Assembly: GCF_015689175.1 (NCBI RefSeq)
Contig: NZ_CP065047.1
Span: 5,270,001-5,334,000 of the forward strand
Origin: Mycobacterium kubicae
GTDB lineage: Bacteria > Actinomycetota > Actinomycetes > Mycobacteriales > Mycobacteriaceae
DNA length: 64,000 nt
Direction: 5' to 3'
In this document: positions 16,641 to 25,462 of the stretch, in pieces
How the letters are laid out: each line of letters begins with the position of its first letter
Position numbering within the stretch: position 1 is the stretch's first letter
Position numbers and translations under genes: made by a program
Notes under the pieces: generated by a model
What the model saw: only the letters and a program-made list of their open reading frames with translations
What the model was told of the DNA's origin: nothing
The model's database searches: none

Positions 16641-16660
16641 CAGTTTTCCGCGGAAAACTG
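16641..16660. promoter_or_regulatory. parS: Candidate parS site 1, CAGTTTTCCGCGGAAAACTG
   Basis: Perfect 20-bp palindrome, 125 bases upstream of the parA start. It is identical to the site at 16761-16780 and shares its core with 14875-14900. It differs from the chromosomal parS consensus (TGTTTCACGTGAAACA), as expected for a separate ParB. Confidence 0.75.
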
Positions 16661-16760
16661 CCCAGATCCAACCGGAGATCGCATGCCGTCTTTCGCGCCT
16701 TCCCGGTCCGTCAATCACATCAGCGAGTCCATGACTTGCGTCGATTGACGAGCGACAGGC

Positions 16761-16780
16761 CAGTTTTCCGCGGAAAACTG
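16761..16780. promoter_or_regulatory. parS: Candidate parS site 2
   Basis: Second perfect copy of the 20-bp palindrome, exactly 120 bases from the first, on the upstream side of parAB. Confidence 0.75.
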
Positions 16781-17103
16781 GACATGCCGGGCTCAGATCA
16801 TCACCCCAAAAGTCACGCGATTCCGCCGCGGCAGTGAGTTGTGCGCGCGCCTCATCGACTCGCCGCTCCCGATGGCATCCGGCCACATCATGACGTTGGC
16901 CGGCAGCCGCCGCCGAGAGGGTGACCACTTCCTCGGGCACTCGTGGATCGGGGCGTTGATTGCGCCGGGGCCCCGCACGACGTAGGAGTCGAACCGGCGG
17001 CATCCGCTGGCATGCACAACCGGGTCCACCCACAAAGCGCCCCCATAGTCGTTCGCACGTGCACCGACGCTTGACGACCTCACCGACACCGTCGGTCGAC
17101 GGT

Positions 17104-17670
17104 TCACGGCGCACCAGCACCTAGTGCTTGTGCCGCCACGTTGTTGGGCACGCCACCGCCGACCTCTCGCGCGGCGGCGTCTACCGAACCTAGTGCTTGC
17201 GCCGCGGCGTCGGTGGCTGCGCCACCGCCGGCTTCCGGCACCGCGCCCTCTCCTGCGCCCCGCGCCGCGCTGCCTTCCGCGCCTAGTGCATCCGCGCGTG
17301 GCGCTGCCTGCGCGTCGGCAGACTTCAACACCGCGCGCACCTCACCGACTTTGACTCCCGCCAGTTCAGCGATCGCAGTGAGGCTTTCACCACGGCCTTG
17401 CATCCGGGCCACCGCTGTCGCGCCAGCCTGGCGGTGTTCGTGACGGCGCCGCTCCCCCTCTGCGCGTATCTCGAGGATACGGTTGCGCTCCCACTCGTCG
17501 ACGGCGACCAGCCGCCCAATCTCGACGAGAAACGACGCAGCGTCATCGACATTTTGACGCTCACGCTCCAGACGTGCCTCGTTGGCCTTATGCTGCGCCT
17601 CCCGGACACGCTTGCGCGCCGCCGATTTCGAATTGATGTTCACCACGTGGGAACCATAGGACACACCCAT
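17104..17670 (-). CDS. Coiled-coil/HTH protein with alanine-rich repeat tail, 188 aa
   Basis: The basic helical N-terminus (KSAARKRVREAQHKANEARL) is followed by a charged coil to about residue 95. A short HTH-like segment, RGESLTAIAELAGVKVGEVR, covers about 93-112, resembling replication or transfer accessory proteins. Residues 120-188 are Ala/Gly-rich with imperfect repeats (AAAQALGSVDAAAREVGGG, NNVAAQALGAGAP); the DNA word CCTAGTGC recurs three times. It lies upstream of the partition region on the same strand. A DNA-binding role is inferred; no exact family. Confidence 0.6.
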   Translation of the reverse strand: MGVSYGSHVVNINSKSAARKRVREAQHKANEARLERERQNVDDAASFLVEIGRLVAVDEWERNRILEIRAEGERRRHEHRQAGATAVARMQGRGESLTAIAELAGVKVGEVRAVLKSADAQAAPRADALGAEGSAARGAGEGAVPEAGGGAATDAAAQALGSVDAAAREVGGGVPNNVAAQALGAGAP

Positions 17671-18142
17671 CGTCGCGCTCTACCAACCTGACCAACATCA
17701 TCTGTGTCCCCATTTGTCCGCACCCACTGTCGCCAAATCAACTGCCCACCAATGCAACACATCCGCACCGATCCGCACCACTCACCACAACCACCTGTCC
17801 GATCCGGGAAACGGTCGGGTGCGCTCGTTCACGCGCTACGACACACTTATGCCAACGAGACCCGTACCACAGCAGCCTGAAACCCGCTATCTGCACTGGT
17901 CGGCACGCGGTGGTTTCGCTTGGTGTGCGATGGCGCTATATGACCAGCTCAGACACCCCTTCTGGACCTCAACCAGAAGGGCTTGACCGCTCTCCTAAAG
18001 CCGGTCTCGCAGATTCGACCCCCTGACCGCACTCGACGGTGCATTTCCGATCGAATGTCGCACTGCTGGTAGCGGGAATCGAGAACTATGCCTCATGATC
18101 TCGGTATGACCTGCCGGCCAGTACCAACGGCGGGAGACGGGG
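17671..18142. other. Gap between coiled-coil protein and excisionase
   Basis: No supported gene. The only clear element is the 9-bp perfect hairpin at 17957-17981. The remainder, close to the integrase module, could contain attP and arm sites, but no repeat was matched to a tRNA end. Confidence 0.4.
17957..17981. terminator. Perfect 9-bp hairpin with 7-base loop
   Basis: CCCTTCTGG and CCAGAAGGG flank a 7-base loop. No T tract follows on either side, so it may be a terminator or a protein-binding arm of the recombination region. Confidence 0.4.
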
Positions 18143-18358
18143 TTGGAGACGATGACTATAGAAAATGCGTCGGTCATGCTCACCGCTCATGAAGTTCGAG
18201 CAATGACCGGAGTTCCGGTCTCAACGCTGCATGATTGGGCGGCCAGGCGGGAACGTGGGATTGATGCGCCTGGTCCACATCACCTCAGGCTTAGCGATCG
18301 GCACCGTCGATGGTTACTGGATGACGTCAAAGATTGGCTGGAATCGACTCGGGTGTAG
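18143..18358 (+). CDS. xis: Excisionase-like MerR-type HTH protein, 71 aa
   Basis: A small protein with LTAHEVRAMTGVPVSTLHDW, the helix-turn-helix pattern of actinobacterial excisionases and recombination directionality factors, followed by a basic segment and LSDRHRRWLLDDVKDWLEST. It lies 126 bases ahead of the integrase on the same strand, as expected for Xis. Start is TTG 18143 or ATG 18152; GGAG precedes the latter closely. It would bias the integrase towards excision. Confidence 0.75.
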   Translation: METMTIENASVMLTAHEVRAMTGVPVSTLHDWAARRERGIDAPGPHHLRLSDRHRRWLLDDVKDWLESTRV

Positions 18359-18484
18359 AGCGATTCGCCCTCACCCACGACTTAGCACAACCGCAAATTT
18401 TGAGCTAACGATCAAGCTTGCACACGCTCACTGCTGGCTGCAGGCACTGATCCTCAATTCCCCCAACGTCATTCCGGAGGAATC

Positions 18485-19576
18485 TTGGCCATAAAGCGCC
18501 GCGAGACGAAGGACGGCGTGCGTTATGACGTCCAATGGCGCCTACCGGATCGTTCGAAGCGCAAGAAGAGCTTCCGAACAGAGCGGGAGGCGCGCCAGTT
18601 CGAAGCAAGGCTCGTCACCGACAGCGCCGCGGGCGTCAGGGTGGACCCACGCGGCGGCAAAATCCTGCTCCGCAACGTCTATCGATCGTGGCTAGCCTCC
18701 CGACCCGACCTGAGCGCGAAAGTCCGCCGCGGATACGAAGACAACTGGAGGCTGCGTATCGAGCCACAGTTTGGTTCGTGGCCGATCGCAAGAATCGACC
18801 ACGAGTCGATCCAACGATGGGTGAATGCCATGTCAGCGTCGGGTCTCGGACCGCGGACCGTGAGGTGGACGCACTCGGTCCTCAAGATGACCCTTGACCG
18901 CGCCGTCGAGGAAGACCAGCTCCTCGGCAAGAACCCCGCATCACGCACCAAATTCCCACCGATGCGGCAAGCCACACACGTCTATCTAACCGTCGGCGAA
19001 GTCGCAACACTTGCCCAAACATGCGGCGCTCAAGGTGACGTCGTCTTGCTCCTGGCTTACACAGGCCTACGATTCGGTGAACTCACCGGCCTCAATGTCG
19101 AGGATGTCGACCTGGGCGCTCGTCGAATCCGTGTTCGCCGGTCGATGACCCAAGTCGGCGGCAAACTCGTTGAAGGGAACCCGAAATCGCAAGCCGGCCG
19201 ACGTTCTGTCCCAATCCCCGAGCGCTTGATGCCGGCACTTAAGGCGCGGCTCGACGCACGACCCTGTGGCGCGCCGGCGATCGCGTCGCCGAAGGGTTCC
19301 CGGCTGAGCCTGGAGAACTGGAAGCGTGCGGTCAACTGGCGGAAGTCTGTGACTGAGATCGGCCGGGACAACTTGCGTGTGCATGACCTACGGCATACCT
19401 ACGCATCGCTGTCACGACGGGCCGGCGCCGACTTGCGACTCCTGCAAAAGGCAATGGGCCACGCATCAATCACCGTGACCGCACACACCTACGCGGATCT
19501 CTTCGACGACGAGCTTGACGACATCGCAACCGCGCTTGACTCGCTCGACGATACTTTTCGTGCGGGCCGCAGCTGA
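18485..19576 (+). CDS. int: Tyrosine recombinase (phage/ICE-type integrase), 363 aa
   Basis: An N-terminal AP2-like arm-binding domain (MAIKRRETKDGVRYDVQWRL, then basic KSFRTEREARQFEARL) is followed by the core-binding domain and the catalytic domain. Catalytic residues are seen as Arg in YTGLRFGELTGL, HDLRHTYA (His-x-x-Arg), His in GHASITVTAHTY and the nucleophilic Tyr in HTYADLF. The start is TTG 18485 with GGAGG five bases upstream. Integrases of this type use tRNA 3' ends; the nearest is tRNA-Phe at 25689-25765. It most likely mobilises the island. Confidence 0.9.
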   Translation: MAIKRRETKDGVRYDVQWRLPDRSKRKKSFRTEREARQFEARLVTDSAAGVRVDPRGGKILLRNVYRSWLASRPDLSAKVRRGYEDNWRLRIEPQFGSWPIARIDHESIQRWVNAMSASGLGPRTVRWTHSVLKMTLDRAVEEDQLLGKNPASRTKFPPMRQATHVYLTVGEVATLAQTCGAQGDVVLLLAYTGLRFGELTGLNVEDVDLGARRIRVRRSMTQVGGKLVEGNPKSQAGRRSVPIPERLMPALKARLDARPCGAPAIASPKGSRLSLENWKRAVNWRKSVTEIGRDNLRVHDLRHTYASLSRRAGADLRLLQKAMGHASITVTAHTYADLFDDELDDIATALDSLDDTFRAGRS

Positions 19577-19670
19577 TCCGGTTTGGCCCTGTTTCGTCCC
19601 ATTTCTCAGGGATCGAGGTGGCGGCAAGGCTGTCTGGCAATCGCACGGGAAGGGAGACCCAATCGTTAGA

Positions 19671-19703
19671 CCCCGGCCTCAAGCCAGGTTGGCGAGGCCG
19701 GGG
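19671..19703 (+). terminator. Intrinsic-type hairpin after the integrase
   Basis: A perfect 10-bp GC-rich stem (CCCCGGCCTC / GAGGCCGGGG) with a 13-base loop lies about 95 bases after the int stop. There is no strong U tract, as is common in mycobacteria. Confidence 0.65.
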
Positions 19704-19877
19704 CCATTCGACTAGAGCGCAGACCCGGAGGTCATCCCCAACGCTGGTCCCGAAGCCGTTTGTTTAACCGGCCGCATCGGAGCGCACTTCATCAAGTGTA
19801 AAGGACTCAAACCCAATTGAGCGGAGGCCACACGCCCCCGCTGAACACAGCCGACCCCGGGGTTATGCGACGGTCAA

Positions 19878-19898
19878 GTCCAGGGACGTGGTGTACGA
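19878..19898 (+). repeat. IS256-type terminal inverted repeat, right end
   Basis: gtccagggacgtggtgtac, continuing with ga, pairs with the inverted copy at 24412-24432, with four mismatches in 21 bases. Confidence 0.7.
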
Positions 19899-19928
19899 CG
19901 TCGTCGTGTGATTCTTCGACTTGGTGGT

Positions 19929-20165
19929 TTAGGCGGTCAGTGCCGCCGGGGTGTCCTCCTGTTCTGTTGATGGCGTGTGGTCGGCGCGGGATTTGCTGAG
20001 GACGTCGAGGCCGAGGTAGCGGCGGGATTCGGCCCATTCGTCGTGTTGTTCGGCCAGCACCGCGCCGACGAGGCGGATTAGGGCGTTGCGGTCGGGGAAG
20101 ATTCCGACGACGTCGGTGCGCCGGCGGATTTCCTTGTTGAGTCGTTCTTTTATCCGGCCCTCGGG
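19929..20165 (-). pseudogene. 3' fragment of IS256-family transposase
   Basis: The minus-strand frame begins [20 protein letters not shown] and continues [20 protein letters not shown] to a stop at 19929, the typical IS256-family C-terminus. The third catalytic acidic residue of the DDE triad is expected in the ERLNKE segment. It has no start of its own because the upstream half lies beyond the inserted element, so it should be inactive. Confidence 0.85.
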
Positions 20166-20193
20166 GGCGGGTCAACCCGTCGGGGTGGGATGT

Positions 20194-22137
20194 TCATCGA
20201 TCGAGGCGCTGGAGGTGGTCGGTAAGGGCGTGGGCGACGCGGTCGTGGCGGGCGGCTTCGTCGGTCCAGCCGCGGCACTCGGCGTCGGTTCTGAGGGCCT
20301 GGACGTCGGCGAGTTGGTCGGTGAGCGTGTCGCGGAATTCGGGGGCGGTGACGTAGTTGTCGCAGGTTTCGCAGATGTTGGCATAAGGGCACGCGCCCGC
20401 GGATTCGTGGCGAGCGCAGTATCCGTGTGCAACGCGGGTTTTCAGCATTTCACTGTGCAGCCAGCCGACCTTGTCGGGCAGGATCGGTTTGCCGACCGGG
20501 GTGAGGGTGAACTGGCGGCGCATCTTGCCCATCGCTTCGTCGTAGGCCGCGCGCAGGGTGGGCGAGGCCAGGGTGGCGTAGCGGATCGTCATTTGTGGAG
20601 TGACGTGCCCGAGTAAGGACATCAAGGCCTGCAGACTCATCCCGGCGTTGGCGAGTTCGGTGGCCCAGGTGTGGCGCAACTGATGTGGAGTGACCATCAG
20701 GACGCCGCCGTCGGGACGGTGCAACCCGGCGGATTCAGCGGCGGTGAGCAGCCCGTTGCGCAGCCGGGTGTAGCCCAGGCGGCGTCCGTGCCGGGTGAAC
20801 AGAAAGTCGGTGAGCACGCCGGTGCGTGGGTGCGGCAGCGGCCGGTGCGTGCCGCGGAGGGCGACCCACTCGTCGAGCGCGGCGAGGGTCGCGGCGGAGA
20901 GCGGGACCATGCGTTCGGTGGCGAGCTTGCCCAGTGGCACCTTCAGCCAGGTTCCGGCCGGTCCGTAGTCGATGATGCTGCCCAGTTCGAGGTCGAGCAG
21001 TTCCCCCGCCCGCAGGCCGGCACCACGCAGCACGGTCAGGCCGATGCGGGCGAACGGATCCTGCAGGTGGGCAACGGCGTTCATCACTGCCGCGTCCACA
21101 TCGGGTGCTAGCGCGCGTGGCAACGGCTGGTCGAGTTTGGGGACGTCGGCGGCGAATACCAACCGCCGTGGTGGGGCCTGCGCCCAGCCCCAGGCGGTGA
21201 TGTCGTCGAGCAGGTTGCGCAGACTGAGCACTGCCGACTGGGCCACCGCGGCCGAGACGGTGCGCCCGGCGCCCGCGGCGGCGCGCTGACCACGCCAGCC
21301 CCGGGTGCGATTCCATTTCAGGTAGCCCTCGATGCAGCTCCGGTCGAGTTCACGCAGGCTGATGACGTCGGGATGGTGAGCGGTGAGGTATTCGGCGAAG
21401 GGCAGCAGGTCGTTGATCAGCGACTCGACCGATTTGGGCCGCAGCACCGCCGCGCGCACGCCGATGTAGCGCAGCAACGTCTGACGGATCGGGTCGGGCA
21501 TCTCCACCTCGGTGAAGCGCTGCTCGAGGCTACGGGCCCACCGCCGGCGTTTCGGCGCGGTGTCGATGACCGCGGTCTCGAACAACAGCTGCCGCAGGCT
21601 GGCCAGCCGCCCCCTGTATGCCCGCCGCGACGATGGCGGCACCACGGTACGTGACAGCGCGGCGTCGAAGTCGTCGAGCGCGTCGCCGGTCAGGTCGGCG
21701 ACCATTCCGCCGTGGTGTGCCAGCACTACCGCCAGACATTCGCCGAGGACCGTCTCGACCCAGGAACTCCTCCAGCCCAACCGAATTCCCGCATTCCGCA
21801 ACGCGGCGAATCCGCTCGGATCCCGGTCCTCCACTGCGCGGCCCAGCCCGGTCAACTGTTTGACCGCGGCCAGCTCGACGTCCAGCCGTAACCGGCCGGT
21901 GCCGATCGTGTGACAGATCAGCGGCCACGCCCCGGTGTCCCGTATCTCGGCGATCCGCTCGGCTGCCGGCAGCGTCATCCAGGCGTGCAGGTCGCGGTGG
22001 CGTGCGGTGAAGTCGCGAGCGATCCGAATCCGGTCGCGTACCGCCCGCCCGCTCAAACCCAGGGTGGCGACGTGGTCGAGATAATCCGCCACCACCTCGT
22101 CGGCGCCTACGGGTTGGCCGACCAACACCGTGGTCAC
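20194..22137 (-). CDS. Tyrosine recombinase, TnpB-like, 647 aa
   Basis: The start is GTG 22137, overlapping the upstream recombinase stop as GTGA; a longer upstream frame exists but overlaps coding sequence. A large N-terminal region precedes a core domain with Arg in RGAGLRAGELLDLELGS, the box HQLRHTWATELANAG, GHVTPQMTIRYATL with the nucleophilic Tyr, and a C-terminal cysteine/histidine-rich segment (GYCARHESAGACPYANICET) that could bind zinc, as in TnpB-type recombinases. It works with the preceding protein to move the element. Size fits Tn554 TnpB (about 630 aa). Confidence 0.8.
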   Translation of the reverse strand: MTTVLVGQPVGADEVVADYLDHVATLGLSGRAVRDRIRIARDFTARHRDLHAWMTLPAAERIAEIRDTGAWPLICHTIGTGRLRLDVELAAVKQLTGLGRAVEDRDPSGFAALRNAGIRLGWRSSWVETVLGECLAVVLAHHGGMVADLTGDALDDFDAALSRTVVPPSSRRAYRGRLASLRQLLFETAVIDTAPKRRRWARSLEQRFTEVEMPDPIRQTLLRYIGVRAAVLRPKSVESLINDLLPFAEYLTAHHPDVISLRELDRSCIEGYLKWNRTRGWRGQRAAAGAGRTVSAAVAQSAVLSLRNLLDDITAWGWAQAPPRRLVFAADVPKLDQPLPRALAPDVDAAVMNAVAHLQDPFARIGLTVLRGAGLRAGELLDLELGSIIDYGPAGTWLKVPLGKLATERMVPLSAATLAALDEWVALRGTHRPLPHPRTGVLTDFLFTRHGRRLGYTRLRNGLLTAAESAGLHRPDGGVLMVTPHQLRHTWATELANAGMSLQALMSLLGHVTPQMTIRYATLASPTLRAAYDEAMGKMRRQFTLTPVGKPILPDKVGWLHSEMLKTRVAHGYCARHESAGACPYANICETCDNYVTAPEFRDTLTDQLADVQALRTDAECRGWTDEAARHDRVAHALTDHLQRLDR

Positions 22138-23183
22138 TGCCGGGCTCCGGCCAACGTCGCACGAGCAGCACCGTATTCGGCGGCGAGCTGCTCGATCGAC
22201 AAATGCACGTAGCGGGCCGTGGTCTCCGGCGAGACATGCCCCATCAACGCCCGCAACGCCAGCAGATCGATTCCGGCCGCCGACAATTCGGTGCCGTAGG
22301 TATGCCGTAAACGGTGCGGGCGGACTCTTGTGGCGCCAGAGGTCTCCCGGTGCCGACGGAACAGGCTGCGCAGCCCGGCCTCGCTGACCGGTGCACCGGT
22401 CGTCGGGCCGCGCAGCACTACGAAGCACTGCGGCGTCGCCAACCCCGGCGGCCGCTCCCATCGCAGGTAGGCGGCGAGCTCGGTGAAGAACGCCGCATCG
22501 ACCGGGACATGACGTTCCTTGCCGCCCTTGCCGATCACCCGAAGCCGGCGCCGGCCCATATCGACGTCGGCGAGCAGCAGGCCACGCGCCTCGGCCGAAC
22601 GCAGCCCTCCGAGTAGCATCACCAGCACCATCGCCCGGTCCCGGTGCGTTGCCAGTGTCGCCAGGAACGCGTCGACATCGTTGGTGGACAACGATTCCGG
22701 AAGACGCTGCGGCTGACGCACCAACCTACCGCCACTGCGTGCACGCCCGGGACCCAGATGACCGAGCAACCCCCGCTGCGACTGGCGCAGCCCCTGTCCC
22801 CGCCGCGGCGACGGCACCGGATTGTCGGTGCAGACACCGGTCATCACCAGATACTCGAATAACGCGCGCACTGCCGCGACCCGGCGGTTCACCGTCGAAG
22901 CTGCCGGCGGGGTCGACGAGCGGTGACCGCCGGTGGGCTGGTCCGTTCGGCGGACGCCTTGCCAGTCGATCCAGTCGAACACCAACGGCGCATCGACCGC
23001 GGCGAGCCCGACCGCTTGCTGGACGAGGAACCGGCTCAAATTGGCGACGTCGAATGCGTAGGCCCGCACCGTGGCCGCGCTGAACCCCCGTCCCGCCAAA
23101 TGGTTGAGAAACGCGTTCACCGCGTCCTGCCCGTCCCAGTCGCCCTCCAGGACATATCCGCTGTCGCTCTTGAGTACCCGCAT
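22134..23183 (-). CDS. Tyrosine recombinase, TnpA-like, about 349 aa
   Basis: The ATG at 23183 (MRVLKSDSGY) has GGAAGGCGGAG just upstream; ATG 23225 would add 14 residues. The N-terminal SAM-like domain (DAVNAFLNHLAGRGFSAATV) leads to the catalytic domain with Arg in LLGGLRSAEARGLLL, the box RPHRLRHTYGTELSAAG, GHVSPETTARYVHL and the nucleophilic Tyr. It is the first gene of the tandem pair. The family cuts and rejoins DNA through a 3'-phosphotyrosine intermediate. Confidence 0.85.
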   Translation of the reverse strand: MRVLKSDSGYVLEGDWDGQDAVNAFLNHLAGRGFSAATVRAYAFDVANLSRFLVQQAVGLAAVDAPLVFDWIDWQGVRRTDQPTGGHRSSTPPAASTVNRRVAAVRALFEYLVMTGVCTDNPVPSPRRGQGLRQSQRGLLGHLGPGRARSGGRLVRQPQRLPESLSTNDVDAFLATLATHRDRAMVLVMLLGGLRSAEARGLLLADVDMGRRRLRVIGKGGKERHVPVDAAFFTELAAYLRWERPPGLATPQCFVVLRGPTTGAPVSEAGLRSLFRRHRETSGATRVRPHRLRHTYGTELSAAGIDLLALRALMGHVSPETTARYVHLSIEQLAAEYGAARATLAGARQ

Positions 23184-23299
23184 CGCCGCTCCGCCTTCCC
23201 CCACCGAGATGCAGACAGCATCCATCCGTGCTCAGCGCTTGTGCGTGAACCTCACGCTGCAGCCCGAACCGTGTCCCCGGAGAGCCGGTTAACGGATAG

Positions 23300-24313
23300 T
23301 GGGTTGTTGGACCAGATCTGCCGCCAAATTTGTTTGGGGAAGGCGGTGAAGGCGAGCAGGTCGGCGCGGGCGTCTTCGAGGTGGTCGGCGACCTTGGGGA
23401 GCTTGTCGGCCAGTGCGTCGATGATGCGGTCATATTGGGCTGCAACGGAACCGGCGTCAGGTTGATCGAAGACCGAATGCAGTAGTGTGCGTACCCACGG
23501 CCACGATGATTTCGGAGTGATGGCCATCAGGTTGGTGGCGTAGTGGGTGCGACACCGTTGCCACGATGCCCCAGGCAGGGTGGCGCCGATCGCGGCCACC
23601 AGACCGGCGTGGGCGTCGGAAGTGACCAGACGGACCCCTGATAGGCCGCGGGCGGTCAGCGACCGCAGGAAGGTCAGCCAGCCGGCCCCGTCCTCGGCGG
23701 TGGTGACGTCGATGCCCAGGATTTCGCGGTAGCCCTCGGCGTTGACCCCGGTGGCGATCAGCGCGTGCACGTTGACCACCCGGCCTGCTTCGCGAACCTT
23801 GAGCACCAGGGCGTCAGCAGCCATGAACGTGTACGGGCCTGCATCCAGTGGCCGGGTCCGGAACGCCTCGACCGCGGCGTCGAGCTCTTTGGCCATCACG
23901 CTGACCTGGGACTTCGACAAGCTGGTGATGCCCAGAGTCTCGACGAGTTTGTCCATCCGCCGCGTCGAAACGCCCAGCAGGTAGCAGGTAGCCACCACCG
24001 TGGTCAGGGCCCGCTCGGCGCGTTTGCGCCGTTCCAGCAGCCAGTCCGGGAAGTACGAACCTTGCCTTAGCTTGGGAATCGCCAGATCCAATGTGCCTGC
24101 GCGGGTGTCAAACTCGCGGTGCCGATACCCGTTGCGGGAATTGGTGCGCTCGCTGCTGCGCTGGCCGTAGCCGGCACCGCACACCGCGTCGGCTTCGGCG
24201 CCCATCAGGGCGTGAATGAAGGCGGCCAACAACTCGCGCAGCACATCAGGGTGCGTGGTGGTGAGTCGTTCGGCCAGCACGGCAGACAGGTCGATATCGT
24301 GGGCAATGGTCAT
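23300..24313 (-). pseudogene. 5' fragment of IS256-family (mutator-type) transposase
   Basis: Begins MTIAHDIDLSAVLAERLTTT (ATG 24313) with the family N-terminus (GYGQRSSERTNSRNGYRHRE), the first catalytic Asp in FMAADALVLKVRE and the second in LVTSDAHAGLVAAIG. It runs to FPKQIWRQIWSNNP and then diverges into foreign sequence and stops at 23252. The missing end is at 19929-20165. The truncated protein lacks the third catalytic residue and is presumably inactive. Confidence 0.85.
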
Positions 24314-24411
24314 CGCGTTGATTCCTTTGCTCGAGTGACTTTGGTCGGTCCCTCGAAGAATCACGCGATGACCTTCATTCATCCGGCTACGACACGCCGG
24401 TCATCACCGGC

Positions 24412-24432
24412 TCGTACACCACTCTGCTGGAC
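24412..24432 (-). repeat. IS256-type terminal inverted repeat, left end
   Basis: On the minus strand gtccagcagagtggtgtac (then ga) matches the right-end repeat at 19878-19898 in 17 of 21 positions. It lies about 100 bases before the transposase start. Confidence 0.7.
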
Positions 24433-24568
24433 GCAACTAGGTACTGGAATCGATAGCCTTTGGCACCGTGGTCTAGTACGGCCACCGGCGTAATTTAAGC
24501 GTCGCCGCCGGTTCCGCCATGCGACAGCGAAGCGTCGCGTGGCCATTGACGTCCGCGATAACAGCAAT

Positions 24569-25462
24569 TCAGGCGAGGACATCGAGCAACCTCTCTCGAT
24601 TAATCTTGACGAGTTCGACCGTGAAACGGTGCGCAGTCTCCGTCATCCCTGGGGCAGAAGCAAATAGGTCCTCAACGGTCCGCCGTTCAAGCGACAGTAT
24701 CCGTTCACGCCAGTACTCGCGGGTGCTCGGTCCACAGAGTCTGATGGCGTCGCCTGCCAGGTCCACGAGTGTCTGCCAACGCGTGCCCTTGCGATGCTCA
24801 AATCGGCTCGCGTGCCCACGTTCTGCCCATTTCATCACTGTTCCGTCGCGTAAGTGCTCGGCGCGCAGTTCGTCGCTCAACGTAAAGCCGAGGCTAGCTG
24901 CGTGGTCGAAAGAGGGCTCGGATACGTCCGGCGGCGGCACAAGGACGGCCCAGTTGCGGTCGTGGCGATCTCCATGCGCGATCAACGCGTCAAACAGGAG
25001 ATATCCTGCGAACGCATCGAAAGCCCGAAACGACGTAGGCATCGATGAGCCTGGCGGTGATCCAAACCGTGTGAGTGCCTGCCTGATAGAGCCGACATTG
25101 TATCCGCGCGCTTCAGGATCAGTCGGGTCGTAATCGATAACCACCTCTGGCATTAGCGCCTGCCCTGCCTGCAATTCCCACTCTGGCAATCGCACGTCTT
25201 CAACCAATGCGCCACGCACCCCGCCCCGAGTGGCTAGTTCGACCGTGGCCGCCGGCACTCCGACCAGCCGAGCCATCTCGCTTCCGAGCTTCTCCACAGT
25301 GTCTTCCCCGAGGGAACGATCGCGCTCTGGCCGTGCGGGTTTGAACAGCCAGGTACGCTCTCTCGACGGATGTTTGAGCCAGTCGTGCGGATGCTGGCCC
25401 TGGCTCTCGAGGCCAGCGACAGCCCAGTCGTCGGCAGCCACGACTGACCAGCGAACGGGCAC
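24569..25462 (-). CDS. HipA-like kinase-domain protein, about 297 aa
   Basis: A HipA/PI3K-like kinase core is suggested by TWLFKPARPERDRSLGEDTV (nucleotide-binding Lys region), EKLGSEMARLVGVPAATVEL, the catalytic loop IAHGDRHDRNWAVLV and a downstream FDHAASLGFTLSDE (DFG-like region with Asp). The frame is open to 25681, but the first 70 residues look non-coding, so GTG 25462 (VPVRWSVVAADDW) is preferred. No HipB-type HTH antitoxin is adjacent. It lies between the IS element and tRNA-Phe at the island edge and may be a solitary defence or regulatory kinase. Confidence 0.65.
   Translation of the reverse strand: MPVRWSVVAADDWAVAGLESQGQHPHDWLKHPSRERTWLFKPARPERDRSLGEDTVEKLGSEMARLVGVPAATVELATRGGVRGALVEDVRLPEWELQAGQALMPEVVIDYDPTDPEARGYNVGSIRQALTRFGSPPGSSMPTSFRAFDAFAGYLLFDALIAHGDRHDRNWAVLVPPPDVSEPSFDHAASLGFTLSDELRAEHLRDGTVMKWAERGHASRFEHRKGTRWQTLVDLAGDAIRLCGPSTREYWRERILSLERRTVEDLFASAPGMTETAHRFTVELVKINRERLLDVLA

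Larger units (their letters stand above)
16517..17103. other. Non-coding partition control region
   Basis: No convincing gene in 587 bases. It contains two perfect 20-bp palindromes 120 bases apart, the likely centromere and operator of parAB. The rest shows no recognisable feature. Confidence 0.6.
20166..23299 (-). mobile_element. Tn554-like element with two tandem tyrosine recombinases
   Basis: Approximate limits are set by the break in the IS256 transposase: codon CCA at 23300-23302 on one side, CCC at 20163-20165 on the other. It encodes a 349- to 363-aa and a 647-aa recombinase with a GTGA overlap, the sizes and order of Tn554 TnpA and TnpB. A TnpC-like third gene is not present. No long inverted repeats are seen at its ends, as expected for this class. 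Confidence 0.7.
19878..24432 (-). mobile_element. IS256-family insertion sequence interrupted by a second element
   Basis: Terminal inverted repeats (17 of 21 bases matching) bound a 4,555-bp unit. Its transposase, about 416 codons in total, is split into a 338-codon 5' part (24313-23300) and a 78-codon 3' part (20165-19929) by about 3.1 kb carrying two tyrosine recombinase genes. No residue seems lost at the junction. I could not identify an 8-bp target duplication outside the repeats. Confidence 0.8.

Noticed and set aside
16517..16714. Upstream extension of ParA
   Set aside because: It would translate a parS palindrome and add 66 residues before the P-loop, unlike ParA proteins.
17957..17981. 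CRISPR or tRNA-like structure near the integrase
   Set aside because: Single hairpin only, no repeated spacer pattern and no cloverleaf.
22138..22461. Longer start for the second recombinase
   Set aside because: It lies entirely within the coding region of the first recombinase; the GTGA overlap at 22134-22137 is the natural start.
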